Shown here piece after piece: positions 1 through 7,200 of a stretch of DNA of 30,256 bases (its first letter is position 1; every line of letters starts with the position of its first letter). Below the pieces are notes generated by a model. That model made no database searches, had not been told where the DNA came from, and saw only the letters and a list, made by a program, of their open reading frames with translations. The stretch is from an uncultured Kiritimatiellota bacterium. GTDB taxonomy: Bacteria > Verrucomicrobiota > Kiritimatiellia > RFP12 > UBA1067. The stretch covers positions 1 through 30,256 of the forward strand of contig CAKTZA010000047.1 in the NCBI GenBank assembly GCA_934635045.1, in the 5' to 3' direction. The translations under genes and the position numbers were made by a program.

Positions 1-692
1 GCGAGGCGGACGGAGCCCTCCGGCACGTCGTGCGGGCGGTTCGGGAACGACTTCCAGACGACGGGGACGCCGAGCGCACGGTAGCCGTCCGCAAAGCGTC
101 GGCTCAGGACGTAGCGGGCCGTGTCCGCGTCGCCGCAGGTGACGAGGCCCGCGACGCCGCGCATCTTCGGGGACGGATCGTGGAAGACGCCGCAGGCGTG
201 GCTCACGTAGGCGCGGCAGAGGTCGGGACGCCACGCGGGGAAGAGGTTCGCGGCCTGGCTACCCGCCGAGTAGCCGTAGAAGAGGAGGCCGCGCGCCGCG
301 ACACGGTACCTCGCGGCGAGGGTGTCGAGCGCGCCGAGGAGCGCGCGGCCCGACCACGCCTGGGGCTCCCAGTAGGCGTCGTCCTTCAGCGTCGGCGCGA
401 CGAGGAAGACGCCGTTCAGGTCGGCCCACGCCGTCCAGCCGAGCTTGCCGGAGACTTCCGGGCGGCCGTCGGCGTTGCGTCCGCCGAAGAGGACGAGGAC
501 GCGGTGGCGTTCGCGGCGGGAGGGGGCGTAGGAGGACGGCACGCGATACCAGACCTTCACGAGCGGGTTGTTCGGCGCACGCGTCGGGATCTCGACGCAG
601 CCGATCTCCGGCTCCGCCGCACGGGCGGGGACAGGCCCCGCCGCAAGCAGGGCGAGAAGCGCAAGGGCGGGGGCTGTCAGTCTTCCGCGCAT
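1..692 (-). CDS. Secreted alpha/beta hydrolase (esterase/PHB-depolymerase-like), partial at window edge
   Basis: The frame is open from an ATG at 692 to the left edge, so about 230 N-terminal residues are visible and the C terminus is missing. A signal peptide is clear: MRGRLT, then a Leu/Ala-rich core, ending near PARAAE (about residue 26). A strand reading VLVLFGGRN precedes a nucleophile elbow GYSAGS, with Ser142 as the probable catalytic serine. RPHD (His221) could supply the histidine. This layout fits secreted carboxylesterases or polyhydroxybutyrate-depolymerase-like hydrolases; the substrate cannot be told. The start overlaps the end of the ligase-like gene by 16 bases, and GAAGGGAA lies upstream, suggesting translational coupling. 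Alternatives in the same fold are peptidases or feruloyl esterases. The fold is likely, the exact activity is not known. Confidence 0.75.
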   Translation of the reverse strand, partial: MRGRLTAPALALLALLAAGPVPARAAEPEIGCVEIPTRAPNNPLVKVWYRVPSSYAPSRRERHRVLVLFGGRNADGRPEVSGKLGWTAWADLNGVFLVAPTLKDDAYWEPQAWSGRALLGALDTLAARYRVAARGLLFYGYSAGSQAANLFPAWRPDLCRAYVSHACGVFHDPSPKMRGVAGLVTCGDADTARYVLSRRFADGYRALGVPVVWKSFPNRPHDVPEGSVRL

Positions 693-1948
693 GTGACGGG
701 GATTCCCTTCGGGACGAGGTAGGCCCACTCGCGGCAGTCGCCGAAGAGCAGGACGCGGCGGGCGGACGAGAGGTCAAGGCCGCGCGGGAAGCGCGTGACG
801 GGACGGACGGGGACGAGCGCGTCCGCGCCGGTACGCGCGCGGACGGCGCGGAGGCTCCAGCTGTCGTCGTAGAGCGCGAGCGCGCGGGGCGCGGCGCCGG
901 AAGCGGCGTAGCCGCCTTGGACGCGCGGCGCGTCCCCCGGCGGCACGCACCGCGCCGCGAGAACGAGCACCCCCGCGAGGCCTGCGGCGCTGAACACGAA
1001 GGTGACGGAGAATGGGAGGCACGGAGTCTTTCTGACAGGATTTGAGGGGCTTGTCGTAACAATCTTGTCTATGGTCTTGTCCACGAATTGACACGAATCA
1101 GCACGAATGGGAATTCGTGGAGATTCGTGAAGATTCGTGGCCAACAGCCACGCACCGAAGGCGGCGAAGAGCGCGAGCGTCAGCCACGACAGCGCCAAGT
1201 TCGTCCCGCCGAGCCCGCCCTGCGCGGCGCAGCCGAACAGCACGGGCCAGTCGAAGACTGACGCGGAACACGCCGAGAGGACAAGTCCCGCGAACGCGAG
1301 GCCGACGCGCGGACTCCGGCGGACGCCGCAGAGGGCGAGCGCGAGGAACGCGAAATACGCCCAGCCGACAAGCCACCCGCACTCGGCGAGGAGCGTCAGG
1401 TGCGAGCTGACGAGCGTACGGACTTCGGGCACGTCGCCCGGCAGAAGGAACGCCGAGGCGAGCGCGCCCGAGTTGCCGAGGCCCACGCCGTCCGGGTTCG
1501 CCGCGAAGAGCCGCAGTCCCGCAAGCCAGATCTTCGGTCGGTTCAGGATCGAGCCGTCGAGCGCGAGGCGCGGCCCCAGCCACCACAGGGACAGGCCGAC
1601 CGCCAGCGCCACCACAGCCAACTTGCCAAGCCATGCGAGAGCGCGGTCACCGAAAACAGCCCTTTGGCTTCTGAATCCCATTCGGCCTCTGAGATCCGAA
1701 ATGTGGAATCCGCCATTCCCCCTTCTCATCGCCCACCACGTCGCTCCCTCCAATGTCGCGACGAGAAGCCCCGTCCGAGACTGCGTCAGGAGCAAGGCCG
1801 CAAACAGCCCCGCCGCGAGGCCGCGCCCGACCCACACCGCCCGCCGCCACCCGAAGCACAGCGGCAGCAGCGCGCAGACGAGCGCCGCCGCGTGGTTTGG
1901 GTTGTGGAAGCCGAAGGAGAGACGATCCAAATAGGGGAAATGCACCAT
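677..1948 (-). CDS. O-antigen ligase/polymerase-like membrane protein (Wzy_C-type), short form
   Basis: This is a 423-aa multi-pass membrane protein. The motif GFHNPNHAAAL near residue 12 and the later LFAANPDGVGLGNSG and SSHLTLLAECG stretches resemble the NPNH and periplasmic-loop regions of O-antigen ligases and polymerases, which join sugar polymers to a lipid or protein at the inner membrane. Members usually have several membrane helices before the NPNH motif; here they are absent, so this is either a short lineage-specific form or an N-terminally reduced gene. The broken copy at 2902-3012 begins at the same place with its own start codon, which favours the short form. The frame contains two AT-rich insertions: a hairpin repeat at 1081-1140 (residues about 270-290) and a segment around 1660-1725. 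The C-terminal 80 residues after the last helix are probably periplasmic. No good Shine-Dalgarno precedes this start. Confidence 0.65.
   Translation of the reverse strand: MVHFPYLDRLSFGFHNPNHAAALVCALLPLCFGWRRAVWVGRGLAAGLFAALLLTQSRTGLLVATLEGATWWAMRRGNGGFHISDLRGRMGFRSQRAVFGDRALAWLGKLAVVALAVGLSLWWLGPRLALDGSILNRPKIWLAGLRLFAANPDGVGLGNSGALASAFLLPGDVPEVRTLVSSHLTLLAECGWLVGWAYFAFLALALCGVRRSPRVGLAFAGLVLSACSASVFDWPVLFGCAAQGGLGGTNLALSWLTLALFAAFGAWLLATNLHESPRIPIRADSCQFVDKTIDKIVTTSPSNPVRKTPCLPFSVTFVFSAAGLAGVLVLAARCVPPGDAPRVQGGYAASGAAPRALALYDDSWSLRAVRARTGADALVPVRPVTRFPRGLDLSSARRVLLFGDCREWAYLVPKGIPVTCAED
1081..1140. repeat. Six-unit palindromic repeat (CACGAAT x3 / ATTCGTG x3) inside the ligase gene
   Basis: CACGAAT occurs at 1082, 1092 and 1102, and its complement ATTCGTG at 1113, 1123 and 1133. 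The units are exactly 10 bases apart on each arm, with a tiny loop at the centre near 1110. The arms can pair as three consecutive 7-8 bp stems separated by 3-base mismatches. The element is AT-rich in a GC-rich gene and has 10-base periodicity, so it looks like an inserted repeat that kept the reading frame. Confidence 0.85.
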
Positions 1949-1970
1949 TTCTCTTTAATTCATCTGTATG

Positions 1971-2810
1971 TTAATTGCCATCTTTATAATTTCGAGAGAC
2001 TATTTCCTTCAATTCTGACAATCGCTGCGATGACAGTGTAAGAACCTTCTCCCACCCGTCCCTTCCGCAGTAGACAACAAGGTCTCGCCCCTCATTAAAG
2101 TAGGCATGGACATAGAGGAAATCTTCTTGTCCAAAGCGATGCGACATGCGTTCACACATACCGTCAATGTCAAAATTCACGGCATAAAGCGGAATTGCCC
2201 GCTCTGGCTTGCCTGGGCTTGAGCGAGAAATGACCAGCAGAGCCAAGCCATCCTTCGTCAGGAAAAGGGCTCGGTTGAGCCAGAACACGCTCTCCGCCCA
2301 CTCCATCCCGTTTTGGGGTTTGAAAAGCTTCGCCATATAGTCCTTGCCGGTAATAAGGTCTGAATCGGTCTGCGCCAAGTGATAAAAGCCTTCTCCCCGC
2401 GTCAAGCGCCCACTTGGAATTGGAATTCCAAGTTTCGTTAAGTCAATTGCATCGGCCATGTCCTTAAGACTACCCGTAATTGAACGACTTGACCGCATGG
2501 TGGATTCCGCGTACACGACATGGTTCGTGTACCACCGCTCACGAACAAAAACATGTCGGCGCACAGCGACGTCCAGTTCATATTGTCCACTTTGCAGGGA
2601 TGACAGCGACACGATTGGGCACTCGTAGACGAAGCTGTCCAGCCCCATGTCGACGCTGCGGCTTCGCAGATTGCCAACGTCCCATAGCAGCCCCGAAATG
2701 CAACTTTTCCCATCCTTGACATACGACAAAGAAATGTCGGCAGAACCGTTCGCGCCAAAAACTGACATCCCTCCTATGAAAATGCTGGCAACAAGAGAAA
2801 CACCGCACAT
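1971..2810 (-). CDS. Secreted protein of unknown function (279 aa)
   Basis: I do not recognise this protein. The start at 2810 is chosen over the in-frame ATG at 2852 because a strong GGAGGTG (2814-2820) sits 3 bases before it and the product then opens directly with a signal peptide (MCGVSLVASIFIGG, cleavage near VFGANG). The mature part is rich in beta-type stretches, with YAVNFDIDG, FLYVHAYFNEGRDLVVYCG and a charged C terminus; no membrane helix follows the signal. Base composition is clearly lower in GC than neighbours such as the ligase. It lies between a broken copy and the intact copy of the ligase 5' end, so it looks like inserted cargo. Position downstream of an rhs locus makes an immunity or accessory role conceivable, but nothing in the sequence proves it. 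Confidence 0.6.
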   Translation of the reverse strand: MCGVSLVASIFIGGMSVFGANGSADISLSYVKDGKSCISGLLWDVGNLRSRSVDMGLDSFVYECPIVSLSSLQSGQYELDVAVRRHVFVRERWYTNHVVYAESTMRSSRSITGSLKDMADAIDLTKLGIPIPSGRLTRGEGFYHLAQTDSDLITGKDYMAKLFKPQNGMEWAESVFWLNRALFLTKDGLALLVISRSSPGKPERAIPLYAVNFDIDGMCERMSHRFGQEDFLYVHAYFNEGRDLVVYCGRDGWEKVLTLSSQRLSELKEIVSRNYKDGN

Positions 2811-2813
2811 ATT

Positions 2814-2820
2814 CACCTCC
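2814..2820 (-). promoter_or_regulatory. Strong Shine-Dalgarno fixing the start at 2810
   Basis: On the minus strand GGAGGTG stands 3 bases before the ATG at 2810. The alternative ATG at 2852 lies inside a tandem 11-base repeat and has no comparable site. Confidence 0.75.
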
Positions 2821-2844
2821 GTTTTTCCTCGTTCTCCTTGTTTC

Positions 2845-2866
2845 ATGGTCATTCAATGGTCATTCA
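2845..2866. repeat. Tandem 11-base repeat (ATGGTCATTCA x2)
   Basis: Two exact, adjacent copies of ATGGTCATTCA lie in the leader of the unknown secreted-protein gene, 35 bases or more before its start codon. They create the spurious in-frame ATG at 2852. Confidence 0.8.
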
Positions 2867-2880
2867 GCAATCTTTCTCTT

Positions 2881-3012
2881 TTAGTGCTGGGATTCTTCTA
2901 TCCGCGAGGCCGCACCCAACCCACGCCCCCCGAAGCACTGCGGCAGCAGCGCGCAGGCGAGCGCCGCCGCGTGGTTCGGGTTGTGGAAGCCGAAGGAGAG
3001 ACGATCAATCAT
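2881..3012 (-). pseudogene. Broken copy of the 5' end of the ligase-like gene
   Basis: Starting at an ATG (3012) with a good GAGGAAAG ribosome site, the frame reads MIDRLSFGFHNPNHAAALAC and ALLPQCFGG, matching residues 8-36 of the ligase-like protein almost exactly. Bases 2902-3006 align to 1813-1927 with a net loss of about 10 bases in this copy. The loss shifts the frame and leads to a stop at 2881. Homology ends sharply on both sides. The fragment forms a direct repeat with the intact gene around the unknown secreted-protein gene. Confidence 0.85.
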
Positions 3013-3029
3013 ACTTTCCTCGGAAAAGA

Positions 3030-3710
3030 TCAACCCATGCGACGGCCCTTCTTCCCGTCCAAGTCCCTCAGCCAAGACGCGACTTGCTCTCGTCCCTTCT
3101 CAAGCGACAGATCTCCGTCTGCAATCCGCCTGAAAACCTCACGTGCACCGAACACCTTCTTCTCCTTGAACTCAAACGTTTCCGCCTCACGAAGCAGTTT
3201 GCCGAGTTCGCCAACCTCTCCGCACATGACGGCCGCCATGCCATAGTAGTAGAAGCAATAGGCCCTGTCACGGGGGAAGACCTTTCGATTCCACAGCAAC
3301 GACTCGTCAAGTTCCCCTCGTCCAGCCTTCAGCACAGAGGCCCATGACGTGCGAAGCATCGACAGCGCCAAGTCGTATTCATGCAGACGGACATGCTCCA
3401 CGCCAAGGTTGAACGAGGCGTAGAAGAAATCGGGAACACGCAACAGTGCATCCCTGTAGTCGTCGATGGCCTCTCGGCTTCGCCCCAGTTCGGTCTTCGC
3501 CAGACCTCGGTAGAAAAAGCCTGCGGCGCGTTCCTCCTTGTTGTTCGAGCGGTCGCGCGAATGCTCAAGATAATAAGTAAACGTCCGGATCGATTGTCCA
3601 TACGCCCCTCGGCAGTACCAGCGGTATCCGCGAAACAACGGTGCCGTCTCACAACCGTTGAGCAGAAACACACCAATAATCGATACAATCCAAAAGGACA
3701 AGCACTTCAT
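3030..3710 (-). CDS. TPR-like lipoprotein (226 aa)
   Basis: The ATG at 3710 has AAGGAG at 3717-3722 with 6-base spacing. It opens with a lipoprotein-type signal (MKCLSFWIVSIIGVFLLNGC, lipidated Cys likely residue 20), so the product should be anchored in a membrane facing the periplasm. The body carries tetratricopeptide-like helices: FFYRGLAKTELGRSREAIDDY and FFYASFNLGVEHVRLHEYDLA are two typical units, followed by weaker ones. TPR proteins act as binding scaffolds; the partner is unknown. An earlier GTG in the same frame (3770) is rejected because the intervening residues are a leftover of an rhs gene. The gene is less GC-rich than the genome backbone. Its place after an rhs remnant makes it a candidate immunity or accessory gene from an older toxin cassette. 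Confidence 0.7.
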   Translation of the reverse strand: MKCLSFWIVSIIGVFLLNGCETAPLFRGYRWYCRGAYGQSIRTFTYYLEHSRDRSNNKEERAAGFFYRGLAKTELGRSREAIDDYRDALLRVPDFFYASFNLGVEHVRLHEYDLALSMLRTSWASVLKAGRGELDESLLWNRKVFPRDRAYCFYYYGMAAVMCGEVGELGKLLREAETFEFKEKKVFGAREVFRRIADGDLSLEKGREQVASWLRDLDGKKGRRMG

Positions 3711-3722
3711 CCTGCACTCCTT

Positions 3723-3819
3723 GTGGTAAGCGTAAGTGCACGATGTCTTCCCGGACATCACAAACAACACCTCGTCAAAGTAGCCGTAGTGATAGGTTCA
3801 TTCCTTTCGCAGATGAGCC
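3723..3819 (-). pseudogene. Decayed fragment of an rhs core (YD-repeat) gene
   Basis: In translation the fragment reads TYHYGYFDEVL...GK.S..YAYH and aligns with TYRYGYLDKVL...GKRS..YAYH in the intact rhs gene (about 5276-5350), with 16 of 25 residues identical. Weaker nucleotide similarity continues upstream to about 3819 with a 1-base shift. A stop codon at 3798-3800 and that shift show it is not functional. The remnant abuts the ribosome site of the TPR lipoprotein gene. Confidence 0.8.
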
Positions 3820-3849
3820 AGCCCTTCACAAACATTTTATTCAGTTGTT

Positions 3850-4221
3850 TCATTGACAAGTCCCCATGTTCTTATAATCATAATATGTCTTAAGATTTGC
3901 CAAATCGACCCTGACGCCAATTTCCTTGCTGATTTCGATCGAATCCTGCGCCATCTTCAACTCACCAGTCTTCTTGTTCAAATAAAACGGCCTTCCTGTA
4001 CATAACCCTACAATATAGCCATCACATAATTTTAATTCTATATAGCCAGACAAGACGACATTACCATCGTAAATCAAATAAGACTTATTTGGATCATTCG
4101 CATCTACGCGCCACTCAAAATCGCAAAACTGAATATCTGGGCCAAAGCAAATCATCTTCCAGCAAGAAACTCCAGCAGCCAACGACACGATTAGGATTAC
4201 AACTATCAAACAGTTCTTCAT
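3850..4221 (-). CDS. Small exported protein, candidate immunity protein for the RHS tip
   Basis: This 123-aa protein starts 13 bases after the rhs stop codon and has no clear Shine-Dalgarno, so it is probably translated by coupling to rhs. The N terminus MKNCLIVVILIVSLAAG followed by VSCW is a signal or membrane anchor; the Cys is an imperfect lipobox. The rest is small and beta-rich (DIQFCDFEWRVDA, GYIELKLCDGYIVGL, RPFYLNKKTGEL). It is strikingly AT-rich, as is the rhs 3' end. A small gene directly behind a variable RHS tip is the usual place of the cognate immunity gene, and export to the envelope would match an exported toxin. I recognise no family, so the role is inferred from position only. 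Confidence 0.6.
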   Translation of the reverse strand: MKNCLIVVILIVSLAAGVSCWKMICFGPDIQFCDFEWRVDANDPNKSYLIYDGNVVLSGYIELKLCDGYIVGLCTGRPFYLNKKTGELKMAQDSIEISKEIGVRVDLANLKTYYDYKNMGTCQ

Positions 4222-4234
4222 TTTAGCATCAGTG

Positions 4235-7200
4235 TTATTCCAGATATACCGTTCCTCCGCCCGTTAAGATGACATTTTCCCAAATATGCGAATATACATA
4301 TGGTGATCCTACTTCAAATTCAAACTCCCTACTAATAGCCTCTCCAAAGGAAAGAGGGTCACTGAAATCATCTATGTAGCAAACCGTCGTTTGCGATCGC
4401 CAGTGATAATCTCGGTAACGAGTATGAGTTTCTTCATCTGAAAACTCATGCCATGAGAACTCAACACAACTACTTGTGCTTACACGACCACCCGCCAAGA
4501 CCCAGTGAACCTGAACAAACGAATAAGCGTTATCTGTGTTATAATAATACCAATCATGACCATTTGATGAACTTGCACCTCTGACAATTCCTCTAATGGC
4601 ATCGTCAATCTGACTTGTTAAGCGTCTAATTACAACATTGTTTATAACATCCCATATTGCTTGCGTATAACCAATATCGTCCGTATCAATGGAGCGAGGT
4701 TTCCATGGTTGATAATAATAGAGGCAAAAATCATACCACTCCCACGCAGCACCTCCATAATCAAATCGTTCAGTCACACCATTCCCGCAGTACGCCAACT
4801 GATTCCATCCGTCGGGATAGCCGAGCGGGTCGGCGGTCTGCCACTTGGCGAGGTCGGCGCGGTAGTTGCGGCAGAGGAACACGCGGCCGAGCCCCTCGAC
4901 TTCGGGCTTACCCGTGAAGAACGTCTGCTGGCCCTGCGGCGCCAGGGCTGCGACGCCGAAGGCCGTCAGCGCGGCGGCGGTGTACCGGCGCTTCGATTTC
5001 AGGCGCGATGCCCCACGCCCCTCGCGGACGCCGACGGTCGTGCCGAGGACGTCATTGAAGTACGTCATCCCCTTCGACGAGACGACCGGGTTGCCTCCCC
5101 CGACATGCGGCTCGTTCACGAACGACTCGTCGCCGCGCCGCACGAGCGCGAGGCCGTCCCAGAGGAAGGCCTCCGACCCGGCGGGCAGGGGGCTGCCCGC
5201 CCTACCGTCCTCGCCGACGCCCGCCCTACCGCCGTCGCCCTCGCCATAGTCCGCGCGCGCGAGCTGACCGTCGACGTGATAGGCGTAGCGGTACGACCGC
5301 TTGCCGTCCGTCACGGACAGCACCTTGTCAAGGTAGCCGTAGCGGTAGGTCCGCTCCCCTTCCCTCACGAGCCGCCCCGCCGCGTCGTAGGCGTAGCGCG
5401 TCGTCACGCCGTCGCAGGTGGACGAGACGAGCTGGTTCGCGCCGTCGAACGCGTAGGTCGTCGTCTTGCCGCGCACGGTCTTCCTGACCATGTTCCCCGC
5501 CCGGTCGTAGGCGTAGCGCTCGACGTCCGCGCCGTTCTCCCGCACCGCGACGAGCTGGCCGCGCGCGTCGTACGCGAACGCCTGGCGGACGCCGTTCGCC
5601 GTGCGCGCGGCGATCCGCCCGTCCCGCGAGTACTCGTACTCGACCGACGCGTCGGGGCTCTCGCGCCCGCCGAGCCACTTGCCCGCGAGCCGCCCGTCCC
5701 TCGTGTAGGCGAAGTCGATGGGGCTTCCGTCCACGACCTGCCGCGCGACGCGCCCCCGCGCGTCGTACCGCCACTTCACCGACGTCCCGAACGCGGCGAT
5801 CTCGACGAGGCGCCCGTATTTGTCGTACGCGCGCCGCTCCTCCAGCGCCTCCCCGCCGTCCGCGAAGCGGACCGTGCGCGACGTGCGCCGCCCCCAGGCG
5901 TCGTAGGCGTAGGAGAACACGGTGCCGTTCTCGTCCTTCTCCGCGAGCCGCCCGAAGTGGTCGTAGCGGTACGTCTCCTTCAGGCTGCCGCGCGTGCGCG
6001 CCGAAAGGCGCCCCCAGCGGTCGTAGGCGAAGGTCTCGACCTCTCCCTTCGCGTAGGCGACGCGCGTCACGCGGCCGTGCGCGTCATGCTCGCGGCGGAC
6101 GGTGCGGTCGACGCGGCCCGTGACGGACGCCGTGACCTCGGCGACGAGGCCGTCCGCGCCGCGTTTCGCGGACGTGAGCTGGCCCGCCGCCGTGAGGCGC
6201 GAGGAAAGCCCGAACCGGTCCCACCCGAACGCGATCTCATGCCCGTTCTCGTCCACGACCCTCTCGAGACGGCCGAGCGCGTCGTAGCCGTAGGCGACCT
6301 CCGCGCCGTCCGCGTAGCGCTCCTTCACGATGCGGCCGAGCGCGTCGCGGTCGCAGGCCGTCACGCGCCCGTCTTGGTCGGTGACGGACACGGGGCGTCC
6401 GCACCCGTCGTAGGCGACGGCGGCCGACGAGAGGACGTCTCGCCCGTCAAGCCGCTCGACCTTCGCGAGCCCGCCGTGGTCGGCGTACGTCCGGCGCGTC
6501 ACGATGCCGCAGGGGTCGGCCGTCTCGACGAGGCGGTTGTAGCGGTCATAGGCGAACGAGACGGACGCGAAGTCGTCCCTGAGCGAGGACGGGAAGCCGG
6601 AGGGCGCGCAGGACACGCTGAGCGTCCGGCAGCCGTCCGAGACGCGCGACGGACGCCCCGCGCGGTCGTAGGCGAGGGACGTCGTGCGCACGGCCTTCCC
6701 GTCCGCGTCCAGCTCCGAGACGGCCGTGAGGCGGCCCTTGCGGTCGTAGGCGAACGACCTGACGGGCTCGGCGGACGAGAGGAGGCCTCCCGCGCGGCGG
6801 GAGAGTTTCGTGCATCGGCCGTCCGCATCGTAGTCGAGGAGGCGGTGGTTGCCGAGGCGGTCGGTGACCCGGACGGGCTTGCCCGTCTTCCTGTCGTAGC
6901 GGAACGAGACGAGCGTGCGGTCGCGGCCGTCCAGGACCGTTCGCACCTTGCCGAGGTAGGCGACGTCGGGGCGCATGAAGTAGTAGGTCTTCCGCGTCCG
7001 CCCGTCGAAGCCGGTGACGGCGTGGACGCCGGTCTTCGCGTCGTAGTCGTGCGTGGCCGCGTTGCCGAGCGCGTCCGTGAGGCGGACCGCCGTCTCCTTC
7101 GGGTAGGAGTAGCGGCAGTCGCCGTCCGCGAGGAGGCGGCCGGCGACCCTGCCCGTGTGCGTGACGCCGTTCTTCCTGTCCTTGCTGAGGATGTTCCGCC

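Noticed and set aside
1047..1082. Three CTTGTC words next to the ligase hairpin repeat
   Set aside because: Irregular spacing and very short; not enough to call a repeat.
3815..3850. Possible promoter for the TPR lipoprotein (TTGTCA and TAAAAT on the minus strand)
   Set aside because: The spacing is only 14 bases, too short for a normal promoter.
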